Source: Sphagnum compactum (lineage: Eukaryota; Bryophyta; Sphagnopsida; Sphagnales). From it: a stretch of 64,000 nucleotides of DNA. Below the pieces are notes generated by a model, which was not told the origin of the DNA, made no database searches, and saw only the letters and a program-made list of their open reading frames with translations. Of this stretch, positions 23,654-36,400 are shown one piece after another. The number at the start of each line of letters is the position of its first letter. Position 1 is the stretch's first letter. Both the position numbers and the translations under genes were made by a program. Location of the stretch: assembly GCA_965153455.1 (NCBI GenBank), contig OZ234496.1, positions 3,915,207 through 3,979,206 on the forward strand, written 5' to 3'.

Positions 23654-26600
23654 ATGTTGGTAGCGGCAGCAGGAAATATCGTAAGCAGGAGGCCATGGTG
23701 CCTGGGCACTGCGGTGATTTCTACGCCGTCACAGCAGGAGCAGTGTGGAGGGTGGGGCAGGTGTAGGAGGAGAGGAGGGAAATCTCAAATAAGGCATGTT
23801 GTTGCTAAAAAGTCCACCGATGCTGCGGTCTTGGAAGAAAAGGACGACGACTATCAGGAAGAGCTCCCGTATATTCAGAAGGTAAGAAAAAACGTAAGAG
23901 TGTTTTTTGCTTTACCGAGTTTCGATGCTCAGGGTTTTGGATGCTGAAGAAGAGAACAACGTTGCTGGAATCTTGGATAGGGGCGTTTCTTGGTTTGATT
24001 AGGGTTTGAGTTTTCGCTCACGCTTGTTAAGTTCTCTTACATATGGGCGGAATGTTTCATGGAAAGGAAAGGCAAGTGCTCTGGAGAGAGAAGAAGAGGA
24101 GGAGCAACAAGAAAGGAGTTTTTTGAAGCTTAGCCAAGCTCGCAACTGGAGCCTTGGCATTGACTCTGCGGCACCTTCAAATGCAAACCTGCAGGCCCAG
24201 GTACAGCAATTTTCTTTCTTTCTTTTCTCTGCTTTTGTCAAGTCTCTTTTAGTAGCGGCATAGACCCAAAAACATCTTGTGAGTTGAATTGTATGTCTAA
24301 AGGCTTCTCTTGTAATTTCTTGGATCTAGCTGTGAGACAAAGTCCTCAAGGTTTGTCCTGTGACATTTTTGACAAACGCTCTCAACCAGAGTATGCAGGT
24401 ATCGAAATGATTAGAATGCCTCATGTTCATTCCAATATCTCAATGACTGTGAAGCTGGGAGTTATCAGTAGTCAATTTTACAGATTCTTGAGGCTCTGTA
24501 GTTGTAAGAAGTTTGTTTTCTTTTAGGTGATTGCTCTTATTGTCTTTCTGAAGGTAAAAGGCTACCCTTTAAAAATTCTCCTAAAGAGAACTAGAGGGTT
24601 GCTTATTAAAGAAAAATTCCTTTTTAGAATTTCCACTTTTGGTGTTTTCAGAATGATTTTGTTTTGGGTCTTGTAAGTGGGGTGCTCCTTGTAAGCCCAC
24701 TTGTTCATAGTTTTTCCCTGTTGTCCTTTCCTTTGGTTTTTCTTTTCCCTTTCTGTTGGTCTGTTTTTTGTCTTGTCCTTCTTGTTGTGGTCTGTTGCTA
24801 GCCAGTAGTATGGCTGAGTCTTCCTGTTGCTTCCAGAATTGCAGCAGAAACTCAGTTTGCAGGTTGGTGCTTGTCACCATCCTTTACCCAATGTAGGGAG
24901 CTGATGAAGTCAGTGGGGAAGTTGTGGTAGTTAAGTCACTATCATACATACTATTGTCGATGGTCCCTGAACACGTGTGAGACTGGCACTTTTGTTCATA
25001 CTGGTGTGTGTGTTTTGTTTTTTGTTTGTTCTGTCTTTCCTAGTTTGTCTCTTTCTATGGCTTCCTGAGGAAGTGTTAACCTTGCTGTTTTTTCTTCATT
25101 GTGAGAATGGAGATTCCTCTGTTCTTATGAAAGATACTTTCTTTTCTCTGGTTCCCCTTTCATTGCAGAATGCAACCCTAAAAACCCTTTCCAAATTTGA
25201 GGGAAAATTTCATGAAAGCCATGCTTGTTTGTACCTTCGAATTGATACTTGCTGCTGAATGAAGAACAATGTCCTAGAGAAAGACTCTGATGATAACTAG
25301 GTTTCTTCGGTGAAGCTTATTCAGGCTTTCCCAACTTTTCGGCGCTCATATGCCAGCATTTTACTCTGATGTCTAGGAGAGGGAAAATGAAAAGGCGGAT
25401 CGACGAAGGCAAAGTTTATTGGAGTACGATGCGGTAAGCACACCTACCTGTTGGACACAATCTGGAGGAAATGGGCCAAAATCTTTATTTGTGAAATAGG
25501 AATAATTTTTTGGTGTGAACTTTTCTATTGATGAAGTTTATATATACTATTACCCTGAAGTGTGAACTTTTTGTGTCAGCAGCTCAAAAGAAACTTTTCT
25601 CTAACAACAATCGTAGTTGCTGGTGCTGTTGATGCCTACTGCTTCCTCACCCTTTCTCTAGAGGTGCCATCATCTTCTTTCTCCCACTTTTGCCAACTTG
25701 CAATCCTCTTTTTCTTCATAAATAATTTGCAAAAGAGCCCCTCATTGCAGTTTGAGAACTAACAGCAAGTGGATAAATGGGAACTGGATGTGCCTTGCCC
25801 ACTGAGAGGAAATTGACATGTCTTCTCTTCTCTAATTTAATTGTTGCATTTCTGCAGACAACTGTGAGTTATGCTGTTGGAGCTTTAGGAAGGTGGGGCC
25901 TTGCTTATGCTTGTCTGTCATGACCACATTGAGATTTTCTTCAGCCACATCCATATTTGTATCATTTTCCTTCGCAGCATTTTTTGATGGATGCCTTCTG
26001 ATTATGTGATCTGAGATGAGCTGAAGGCACAGTACCTTTCAGCTCTTTCTATGCCTGGAAGTGGTGAATTTTGATCTTCAAAGCTTTCTAGAGCCAATCA
26101 TGGATGCTAAAGCAATTGACGACACTGTGCTTACAGGTGCCTTTGCCTTTGTGATGCTGTTGCAGCTATCTTTATTTGCAGCTGCTCTTTCGCCATGCAG
26201 ACTCTTTGTCTGAAGATAATGTTGCTGATGTATTCATGAGAAGGAAACTGAAGAAGTAAGTGCTCCCAGTCTGCTGTGTGTTACCTCCTTGTGTTGGGAC
26301 AGGATTGCAGTTGAAGGATGAGGTTTTCTGCTTACAAAAGGCAATGTGGTATGCTGCTGTTGCCAAGATGATTTTGATTGAAATGGACAGGCTCAACTTG
26401 TGGTTGATTATTCTCTAACACATGCTGAACCTGGTCTTAGCATGAATTTTGGCTGCTATTTTGTAACTAAATGGGCGAGGTCCTGGTAAATTACACACAA
26501 TATTAAGCACTATTTTGTGAGTTGAAATTCTTGAGGGCTTTGCATGCAGACTCTCTGTCCTTGCAAGATCTACCAAAATAGGGTGTGGGATTATAGATAC

Positions 26601-27206
26601 CTCTCGTGTTTTAGCCCTTGACAGATTTTCTGCTATGTTGCAATGCAGAATTGGCATCAGGAGTGGTGATGTGAAAGACTCATTAGAGAAGACTTTTTAT
26701 GGCATCAGAATGGCTCTATCATCCCCACGCCTGTCCATCCCTGCTGGCCTCTATACCTTGTGGGCATTTTCTGCACACTATTCTGAGACTTCCAGTTTCA
26801 CCTTCCACTTGCAGGTCAGATTTTTTCAGTAATTCTCCACATCTGCCTCCTGTGTATCTTCTACAGTGTTTCCTTCTCTATATGTCTTCTTAGGATTCAT
26901 TCAAATTTGCCACCCTTTTTCAAGATCACTTAATTGATGTGGTTCCTCGTGACCTGCCAGCATAATTATACTATGAACTGTTCTAGTGCTAATATGCAAT
27001 GAATGGATACTCTAAACATATGGATCAAATAGCAAGATTGAGAGCCATTGCCATGTTTCAAGGAATGGTTGGGTGATTGGATGCAGGTGGTACCACTGAT
27101 GTTGGGCTTTTTTGCATATAAAGCAGCAGCGCTTATCCAGGCCTACAGAGATAATAAAGATTTGTTGCTTATCATTTCAGAAGGGAATGATGATTCCAAT
27201 GTATAA
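23654..27206 (+). CDS. Plastid membrane protein with ATP synthase protein I-like topology
   Basis: Eight exons read from GT/AG sites with continuous phase: 23654-23881, 24072-24200, 25377-25433, 25583-25663, 25858-25892, 26166-26255, 26649-26814 and 27087-27206 (stop TAA). The protein is about 301 residues. The start MLVAAAGNIVSRRPW, followed by an Arg/Ser/Gly-rich stretch, resembles a plastid transit peptide. An acidic/Gln segment and a charged ERENEKADRRRQ segment lead to four hydrophobic stretches: NFSLTTIVVAGAVDAYCFLT, VSYAVGALGSYLYLQLLF, LSIPAGLYTLWAFSAHY and VPLMLGFFAYKAAALIQAY. Between the second and third lies a hydrophilic loop with DNVADVFMRRKLKKIGIRSG. I relate it to the conserved green-lineage plastid protein of Arabidopsis At5g08540 and, in topology, to AtpI-type proteins; this is from memory and the function is unproven. 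Exon 2's acceptor is the weakest call. Confidence 0.75.
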
Positions 27207-28200
27207 TAATCACAAGTGCAACAGCCTAAAACTTCCAGTCTCCACTTGAGTTGAATTTGCCATTCTAGACACTATATGGGCTAATGAGATGTCAATACTC
27301 CTGGTAGAAAGCAATTCCCATCCGATTGCAAGTCAAATTAGATTGTGTGCATCAAAAAAAGTAAAAGTTGTGTGGTTGCTCCCCAAATGTACATCTTCAC
27401 TGAAAAATGTATATATTTTGGGCCATGGGCTATTTGATAGTATCTCAGAAGTGAACTCAGCCTGCAGTCACTGTCTCTTTCTACATCATTTCAGGCCAGA
27501 TGTTTAATTTGAGCTCTGAACCTGACTTGCAACACAACATTCCACTCCTTATATAACAGTCAATCTTCAAGCTTGCTGAAAGACCAACAGGTACCATCAT
27601 GAACATGTTCCCTTACTTTACACTCTGTAGAGTTGCAACTGATTTTCCAGTCACCATATTCTGCAAGTAGTTCATTCCCCTAAGATCTGGAGATTGGGAT
27701 TGGGCCATTTTATTTCCTTTCTTGCATTAATCATCTTGAGCTTAACTCGTACCCCTTGAAAACTCCTTGGATTTTGCTACCAGTTGTTGTCATTGTAGGA
27801 ATGCCTTGAATGCATTACTGAAAACAAATAGAAAAGGTTTTACTCTACTTGTGTAATATTTCATTTAACATGTTTTATGTGTCATGTGTTCATGTTAAGA
27901 GTGTTAGTTGTGCAACTAACTATCTTTTCACACTTGCCAACATGCGAATACTTGTCAACTTAGCAATTCTGGAAGTTATACTCCATACTGGGCCTGTTGT
28001 CCTTCTAAAATGATTTCAAAGAGAGGAGGAGGAGGGGAGGGGCTACCATCTCCTTAGCGGTGGTGCAAGCTTGTGTGTCCAAACAATGGGTTGTTCGTGG
28101 TCATCACCACTTTTGTTTGTGTTGTTGAATTTCAGCAACTATTTTTTGGTTTGAACCATCTTCATTGAGCTTAACACTCATCCTCACCAAGCTTTAACAT
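27207..28200. other. 3' flank of the plastid protein gene
   Basis: Presumed 3' untranslated region and intergenic DNA; no further exon is recognised. A GGA-rich run lies at about 28021-28042. Confidence 0.5.
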
Positions 28201-29095
28201 CATTTCTAGGTAGGTGCTCAATGCCAGTGTTCATCGTGTTTTTCTCTTCTTAGTTCAAACCTTGTTGAACAATTCCTGCCCCCTATCCTCCTCTTGTTCA
28301 TGTTGTAGGTGTCAGTGCTCTTACATGCAAGTTCAAACTAGGAGTTTGCAAGGTTACTTGTATTGTTTGTAGTGGGTTTTTTCCAGGGTTTGAAAATGGT
28401 CATCACCAAGTTGGCCTTCTTCTTGATGCTCACCTCATTTTTCCACTTACTAGTCAAACTTGAAGCTCACCTTGTTCTTCTCCTTCCTTACCCTTCCTGT
28501 TTTCCCCTTCTTAGTTTGAAGTTGTTGGTCATCACATTCTTCTTCTCTTCCTAGTTGGAACCTATTGCACACAGCGTATTTCTCTTCCTGGTTGGAAACT
28601 ATTGTCCATTATGTTCTTTTCTTGGTTCAAACCTAATGCTCACTGTGTTTTCTCTCTTCTTGATCTTCTACTACTGCTCACCATATTCTTCTCTTCCTAG
28701 TTCCAAGATACTATTCATCATGTTCTTCTTTTCTTAATTTGAAGCTACTATTCACCAAGTTCTTCTCTTCTTCTTTCTTCCTTGTCCTTTGTTGTTGTTC
28801 ACCACGTCCTTCTCTTCCTTTTCTCTCTTTCTGGTCCTTCGCTACTACTCACTATGTTCTTTTCTTCCTAGTTTGAAATTGTTGTTCATTGTGCATTTTT
28901 CTCTTCTTGGTTTGAAGTTGTTCATCGCAATCTTCTCTTCCTCTTTCATTCTAGTCTTTTACTCTGCTCACCGCATCCTTCTCTTCCTTTTTTTCTCATC
29001 TTGGTCCTTTGTTGTCACTCATCACATTCTTCTTTTCTAGCTAGTTCGAACCTGATACTCATTGTGTTCATCTCTTTGTGAGGTTCTTCCAAGTC
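28200..29095 (+). repeat. Degenerate tandem array (CTTCTCTTCCTAGTT units)
   Basis: At least 14 imperfect units of about 45-60 bp built on TTCTTCTCTTCCTAGTTTGAA followed by an ACTGTTCACCATGT-like segment. Short plus-strand frames in it (28363-28554, 28555-28737, 28789-29040) are Phe/Leu/Ser-rich by-products. Confidence 0.8.
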
Positions 29096-29804
29096 AAACT
29101 CATGTTTTGTTGCAAAAATTTCATGCAACCTAGTGATTCCTCCCCCCCTTGTCACTTGCCAATTTTAAGTGGCAAACACATGCCCTACTGCCATCATTCT
29201 TGTTCTTGCTATTTGTCTAGCCATTCTTTAAATTGTTGACAAATGATATGCCCCAATCAACTTTATGATATCCCTTTGACTGGAGCATAAAGGCATAGCT
29301 TTTTACCTTACATTGTCATTTGGCATATTGGCCTTGTTCTTCTGTTCGGTATACTCGTTGCAACTTGCATCAAAGTTTTCAACTTCCAAAGACGCTAATG
29401 CCATTGAAAAGTAGAATTGTGAGAACTTCTTCAAGTTGTTAAGTTACCAGATAGCCACTTGGATTTCAAGCCCTCTTGTCTTTCATGGCTACTAGGTAGT
29501 TTCTCACAAGTATTTGCAAACCTGGATGAGGACCCCTCCAGGAGTGCGGAATAATTTCTCTCGATTCCACACACACAAGCAACATGATTTTGTGAAAGAT
29601 CATGCTTCGATTATCAAAGTTAGAGCCAACTTTATCTAATAGATAGATTTCTTCCTGATTGAATGTTGAAATAACTTGGAAGTGGAGCCATGACATGGCC
29701 AATAGAAAATGAAATGAAACACACATCTAACAAAGTTGGGTTAGAGCAGGTACACCAACAGCAACTGTAAACAATAATTTAAATGATTTATAGTGAACCG
29801 GGCA

Positions 29805-29990
29805 TTGGATTAAGAAACCATCAAACTTATTTGCCATGAGTTTGAGGTATAAGTCATGGAGGTTGGTAGTTTCAAGGTTGAAGATATGGCCAAGAAGACA
29901 ATGGAATTTCTTGATGATGAGGATTAAATCATCTCATTGCTCGCCCACTAGTTGTCACTATCTTGGGCCATGTTGACCATGGCAAGGTGA
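29805..29990 (+). pseudogene. Fragment of organellar translation initiation factor IF-2
   Basis: The plus strand encodes, with two in-frame stops, LICHEFEV, VMEVGSFKVEDMAKKTMEFL and DDED. After a frameshift it gives RPLVVTILGHVDHGK. That is the segment leading into the G1 GTP-binding motif (GHVDHGKT) of bacterial-type IF-2, as in plant plastid or mitochondrial IF-2. Nothing homologous is recognised before or after, so this is an isolated broken fragment of about 185 bp. The stops sit after FEV and after DDED. No intron interrupts it. Confidence 0.75.
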
Positions 29991-32900
29991 AATTTGTTGC
30001 AAATTGGAGAGACCTAGTATTGTGATGTAGTGTCTATAATATGTGGTTCATCTAGCTTTGTAATTTCTCCATATGTGAGCTTGCAATTGAGCTAAACACT
30101 TCTCAACAATGCACAACTAATATAAGTTCTTGATCAAACAAGTTGTGTACCTTGTGTTGTGGCAAGTTATTTTGGGTCACCAAGGCAATAGGAGAAAAAC
30201 AAGGGAGTGTTTTTATTCCAAGCAAATGTTTAGCACTACCGAAATGATGTTATATCTTCCGTTGTTACATTCATTAGTGTTGGTAAGGCATGGATTCTTC
30301 ATGAACTTGTTGTTTGATTAATGGCTTCATTAACTTCTTGTTTGATTAGAATATTCTTTCTATAAGAACTTCTGCATTGTCTATGCAACTAAACACGAAG
30401 TAGGAAATTTTTTTACTTTTTTGCATGTAGTCACAATTGAACCATTTATAGGTTGGTAATGTTGTTTCTTTAGATCTCCAATTCCTTCAAACTTGTAGTA
30501 GACATCATTGTCCTTTTTCTTTCCTTGATTGTATAAATATTGACTCTACTGCATCTTTCCAATCTTAGCCTTTTTTTGCATTGATCTATTTGTTTTAGAA
30601 TTTGTGTTCCATGGATGTAACAATACTATGTGCATTTCCATGCAATGTAGGTGGGGCAGTTTTGGGTTGCCATTATTGGACTCGACAACAATTCTGATCA
30701 TGTCAAGCATGATCATCAAAGCAAGTCTTGAAAGTGGCTACCAAAGGTATTTTCCCTCTTTTCATTTGACCATCATATGTTGTAACAGTGTTGAAAAAAT
30801 CCCTATTTGATGCAGCACCTTGGTAGTCTACAATTCAATTTACAAAAAAACATCTTTTGTAACATTTTTCCATAAGCTTCACTCCTGAGATCTTTCTTCA
30901 TTGCAAGATTTTTATATTTCTCATGAACAAAAGGTCTTGATTTGTCCAACTTGCAGGAACTCATGCATAGGAGTTTACTGTAGTTAGAGTTTAAACCTGT
31001 TCGTCAGAACGTGTTGTAGGTGCAAGATGTGGAGGTGTACAACCATATCGTGCACCAGTTGTTCAACTGACATGTTACTGAATGCATGGCACATTGATAG
31101 TGTTCAATATACATAATTGCTACAAAAAATAAGATTTGCCCTAAAGCCATTAACCACGTGTATTTTCAAGGGTTTCGATTAGTTGGTGTGTTATGTCATT
31201 AATACATGAAGTCAATGTGCAGGGAGTTCATGAATTGAAGGTCGCAGGATGGGGTTTACTATTCACCTTAATGTGCACATTGAAGTGTTCTCTATGAGTT
31301 ACAATCTAGACATAGTTTGAGTTATAATATTGTTATGGATGTACTCAAATAGAAGTGGTAATGGTAGTTGAACCCATAATCTATCTAGCAGTTCCACCCC
31401 AAGGCATGAATATCTGTAGTATGTTTTTTTGACTTAGTTCCTTTAATGTCGCTTCTAATCCAAAAAGATTTATGGATGCAAACCTTGTCATTCTGCATAA
31501 TTAAGAATTATTGTTGTGTTTTCAATTCATTGGTGGTGCATGGCTAACAAGTCGAAATCCCAATATTTGCATGCAGGTGGATCCATGGTTTAGTGTGAAT
31601 GCAACCCATAATATTGGAGATGTAGTGCATCAGCGAATGCATAAGCAACATTCAAATGTGATTGAAAGTTTTATCCACATTGGTAGTTATTCAACTCCTT
31701 GTTTCATCAATTCCCTATCCTTCTTGCTCTGAAATTCAAGTTGAATACTTTGTTGAAAGAAAGGAATGTGTCAATGTACCACCCAAGGATATTTTCACCC
31801 CCTTGGATTAATCCAGAGTTTTTTTCCCCAATCACAAGTTTTAGTAAATACACATAATTTATTAAATATATGTGACTTAACAAATTACATTACATCATTT
31901 AAATTTAATTATTTTTTAATGTTGCCCAATATTTAATGTAGTTGTATATGCAGTTGCATAGTCCTATGATTAATCAATGGATGAAACATCCCTATAGTCA
32001 AAAAGGATCACTACTAGTAGTGACTACATGATCTACTAGATATGATCATGTACACTAGTAGTGATATGGTCACTACTAGTGTGATTATACATGCCATGTA
32101 GAATTTTTTTGGCCACTGGTTGTCTTTGTACTGTCTAAAGCAATTGCAGGATTTATGATCGCATGTGTCTGTTGCGACTAAAATTTTATCTTTTGCAACT
32201 AAAATTGTAGTTTTTTTATTTCTAAATATCTTCTAGTGGAAAACACAACTTCCATAACACATATGAAAAATTTTCCCCAATTTTGTCATCTTTAACCCAT
32301 GTTCCACAACCTTTGCATAATTCCCATTATCTCTTGTCATTTTCTTTGTTTCTTGCTTGCCACAATCATAGCCTTCTTGGAAGCAATCAAAGATGGTGAA
32401 CCATTTCATTCATCCAATGTCTACCAGATCCTCCTACTCCACTAGACCCATCTCTAGGAAATCTCCAAGGATCTTTGCTTTGGGGGGCATTGTATGTGCA
32501 ACCATTTTCAAAAATAGAATCCAATTTTTTTTCTAACCCTTTGGTGGAGGTCAACAAACCTCTCAACATTTCCACATCATTTTTGGTTTTTCCAAATCAA
32601 CCAAGTTCTTGTTGTTGGTTTTCCATTCTCCCTTTATTGAAGAGGTGGTGGGGTGGAGATTTCAATCACAATGTTATTCTTAATCAAGAAGTTTTGAATT
32701 GCTTGGCATGTGTACTTTTATTACCATGATGGTTTTGGAATGTTGGATTAAAAGTATTTGCAAAATGTTTCACATAATTAGTGTTTTAGATGATTTTGTT
32801 TGTTTTTGTGCCTCAAGTTTTACAAGATTTTGTTGACTACATTATTCACATTTGGACCAAGCAATTGCTTCAAAAGAAGGATTTGATTGCAAATTCTTGA

Positions 32901-33400
32901 AGGAAATTATCATGCATATTGCAATCATTTGAAAATATATTCAAAATCAACAAAATGGTAACCTACTCAATATGAGACTTTCATCGAACCAAATGAAAAT
33001 TGTTGAAAAACTTGTATGGTTTTAACATTTTAGATTTTACCTAAACTATTTGAAGGATGAGTTCTTTCATAAATTGGTCAATGTCAACCCTATTGATAAT
33101 AATGGACACAAACATAAATAACATTCAACACCCATGTATGATTTAAATTGTGAAATTGACTTTTTCACATATAGTTAATGTTTTGACAAAAAAAACATTG
33201 AAAAAACATCACATTAATGGTAATTGCATTATATGGACACCATCAATAGACATATTTCAATTGTGTGGACTTATATTTACACCACCCAAGTTATAACCTC
33301 AAACCTTTGTAAAGGGAAATTTGAAAATGTTATAATAATTTTATTAGCAATTGTCAAATGAACGTTTACAAAACTAAAATATTTGTTTCATGTGAATTCA
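29991..33400. other. AT-rich intergenic DNA before MNS1
   Basis: No gene is supported except the palindrome cluster listed separately. A short exon-like piece after a CAG at about 31577 (VDPWFSVNATHNIGDVVHQR) is open but unassigned. The first exon(s) of the MNS1 homologue may lie in the right part of this stretch. Confidence 0.45.
32008..32085. repeat. Cluster of ACTAGT-centred palindromes
   Basis: A perfect 16-bp palindrome TCACTACTAGTAGTGA (about 32009-32024) is followed by CATGATCTACTAGATATGAT, then CATG. Then an inverted repeat with arms CACTAGTAGTGA and TCACTACTAGTG around a 5-bp loop (about 32053-32081). The arms of the last hairpin are also homologous to the first palindrome, so several alternative foldings are possible. 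Confidence 0.85.
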
Positions 33401-33403
33401 CAG

Positions 33404-36400
33404 GCATACCTTCACACCAAAAAGCCATATGCAGGTATGTCAAATTAATTCATTAATTCATAGAAAATCATCAACTTGCAAACATTTAGACACATACACC
33501 TACTAATAATCACTTGGACAATAATATAAGATGTTATTTCTTCAACAAATGGAAGGATCAACTATAAATGCAATAATTGAGACATTCATAATGTATAATG
33601 ATTTTGATACAAAAATGATGATCCATATTTTATGAAACTTGCATCATCCCCATTTAGGTACAAATTTAAGATCATTCGATAATTTTGTTTTTATTTGAAA
33701 TAAATAACATTAATGTCATGTCATATCAAAAGGATAATAAATACACAAAGTAATATCATGATTTTTGGTAAAAAGGGTTATGTTTCAATATAAGTACAAG
33801 ACCTAATTTTCTTATTAACATACATAGGGGTTCTAATTTATTATATCTATTTTTTATTAAAGGGATGAGACATCGAAATGTGCTCGTGGAAAAATCAAGA
33901 ATTTATGATGATCAAAGAACATTCTTGAATGGGTATGTATATTTGTAGCTCTTGTGTGCTCATGGTACATTATGTTAATGGACATCTGAAAACACATGTG
34001 ATAACCATTTATGAAAACTTCATTTGATCAAAAGGTCAAATGTTACTCAATGAAAATTATGCATAAGGTTTTGATTCATTTGGAAAAGAATACACATTCA
34101 TAAAATTTTCCCATGTGTAAAATTCAAATAACTATTGGGCTTTAATTTTGAATATCAATTCTTGGACATTAAGTTTCAAAGTCAATAGATTGATTTTTTG
34201 GAATAATATTTGTTACAACACATTTTTGGTTGTTTTATGGGTGAATTGGGAAGAATGCAAAGGATAATTTACTTCAGCATTCAAATGATATTACATTGGG
34301 AAAGAAACATATATCATTTTGTTTGATTACCATGCATACCAAATTTCAGGTATTTAAGAGAAGATAGATTGGCAAACTTGGGTAATCATTTCCTAGAACG
34401 AACTGAAGGTGGTCGTTTACAACGAGAGGTTCGGTACTAAATCATATTTTCTAATGTGCAAATCTAAACATGTCAAATTTTGATTTGCCCATCATGACTT
34501 GATAAGTACAAAACATAAATCAATTAATAAAGAATGTTTTCATGGGTTCACAAACCTTCCATGATAGAAAAGTTGTGAAGTATCAACTTGGGTCTAATTA
34601 TACTATATATATTATGGCAAAGTTAGTTGGAACTATGTATTACAAACAAACAATGAACTTGTGTTGAAAAGGCAGATGAATTTGCAGAAGATATGACAAC
34701 CTTTAAAAAGTTGGAAGAGAAAGATCGAGCAAGAAGATTCTTGGCATTGGTTTGTCATATCCATTATTGCATCATATTTTAAAATAATTCATAATACTCA
34801 TATCAAATAAATTTTTAGTTCAAATTGAGATAAAATAAACTTATACATTATAGACTTTGTTTTGGAGTCTAACTTAATGTGGTCTTATTGATATTAAGTT
34901 GTATTCACACCTAATGTTAAGTTAGTGTTAAGTGAAAATCTAGGTGGCATCTTAGGTGGCACCTAATGTTAAATGGGTGATTGTTTAATATTAAATGAAT
35001 GTTAACATTAAATCTTCATGGTAAATAGGTTTAGGTCTTAAATGAATAACTTGGTGTTAGGGGACTTAATACTAGAGTCCTTAACACCAAGTGTGAATGT
35101 ACCTTTATATACATGTACATATATTTGCTTTTGAAAGTTCTAACAAATTTAAATGTATTTTACAATACCCAACCTTAAGTAGATTTGTGTTAGTTTCAAT
35201 TTTTATCCCTTCCAAGTATATCATGTGCATAGTTTAAACTTCAGGTCACTTGATTTTGGACTTGATTTTGGGTGATAATAACAACCATTGGCCCTATCCA
35301 TACCTACTTTTTATGTGAACATGTTACATCATAGACTCGAGAAGAACATCTTCGGATGGTAGAAGAAACAAACAAAGTAGACATGCAAAAAGAACGAGAA
35401 ACACGAAGGCTTGATCATCTAAAAGAAATTAATCCAGAACTTCGCATCCTTCAAAAAAACATCCAACTTGCAGAAGTGAATAAAGAACGACACCAACAAG
35501 TATAACCATTCACCTTTTTTTATTTATCAAACACTTAAAACTTTAGTTTTATACAACCATGCAATAGTATGTGAATATGTTTAACCATTATTTGAAAACA
35601 TAGTTGACTTACTTTTTAAAATTAGAAGACTTTTAATGTCATCATATGCTTCTATAATGGTTATTCCATTTTGAACATGAACTTTCAAATAATGGCAATT
35701 TTTCAAAACTATCCTCAAATTTTTAGAGTACTAAGTGCACACATTTTGTCAAAAGGCTGTGAGTAAATACATAAAAATGTGCATTTATATTGAATTACCT
35801 GATTTGTTAATTGACATTTTGATTTCGATATTTTACATTCATATATTTGTTTTAATGTTTCCCATTCAAGAGTGAAGGTGAAATATAAATAAATTATAAA
35901 TGTTGTGATTTCATTTCATCCAAGCTATTAAAGAGAGGAAATGTTATGTTTATGTGACTTAGTTGGAGGAAAAAAGACTATCTCAATTGGAAGATGCAGC
36001 ACGGAATGCTGCATTTCATACAATGCAAGAACAAAGTATAGCAAAATCAAAGATGCTCGATAAAATCAAAGCTGATAAGCTTCGTGATGATACCGTAAGT
36101 TATGTTTTTTCACAAATGTGAGCAATTAATCATGAATGATATTCTCATGTAATAATTTCATTCCAAAAAAACACACATATGACATATAATTTTGTTCAAT
36201 GCCACTTTAAAAATATTGTGGGATTTATTTTTTCAACTATGAATATTTTAAAATTTATACATCTTCCCATGTGAAAAATACACTCAAGACGTTCGAATTT
36301 TCATGTTTATCAATATGAATTTGTTTGATTGAGATGTTGTAGATCATAGCCAGAGATTTATTGGACAAACAAATGCAAGAGAAAATTGATTTGAAACAAA

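Noticed and set aside
31570-31732. Open piece VDPWFSVNATHNIGDVVHQR, considered as a tRNA synthetase exon remnant
   Set aside because: The resemblance to organellar phenylalanyl-tRNA synthetase was only a few residues and I could not extend it.
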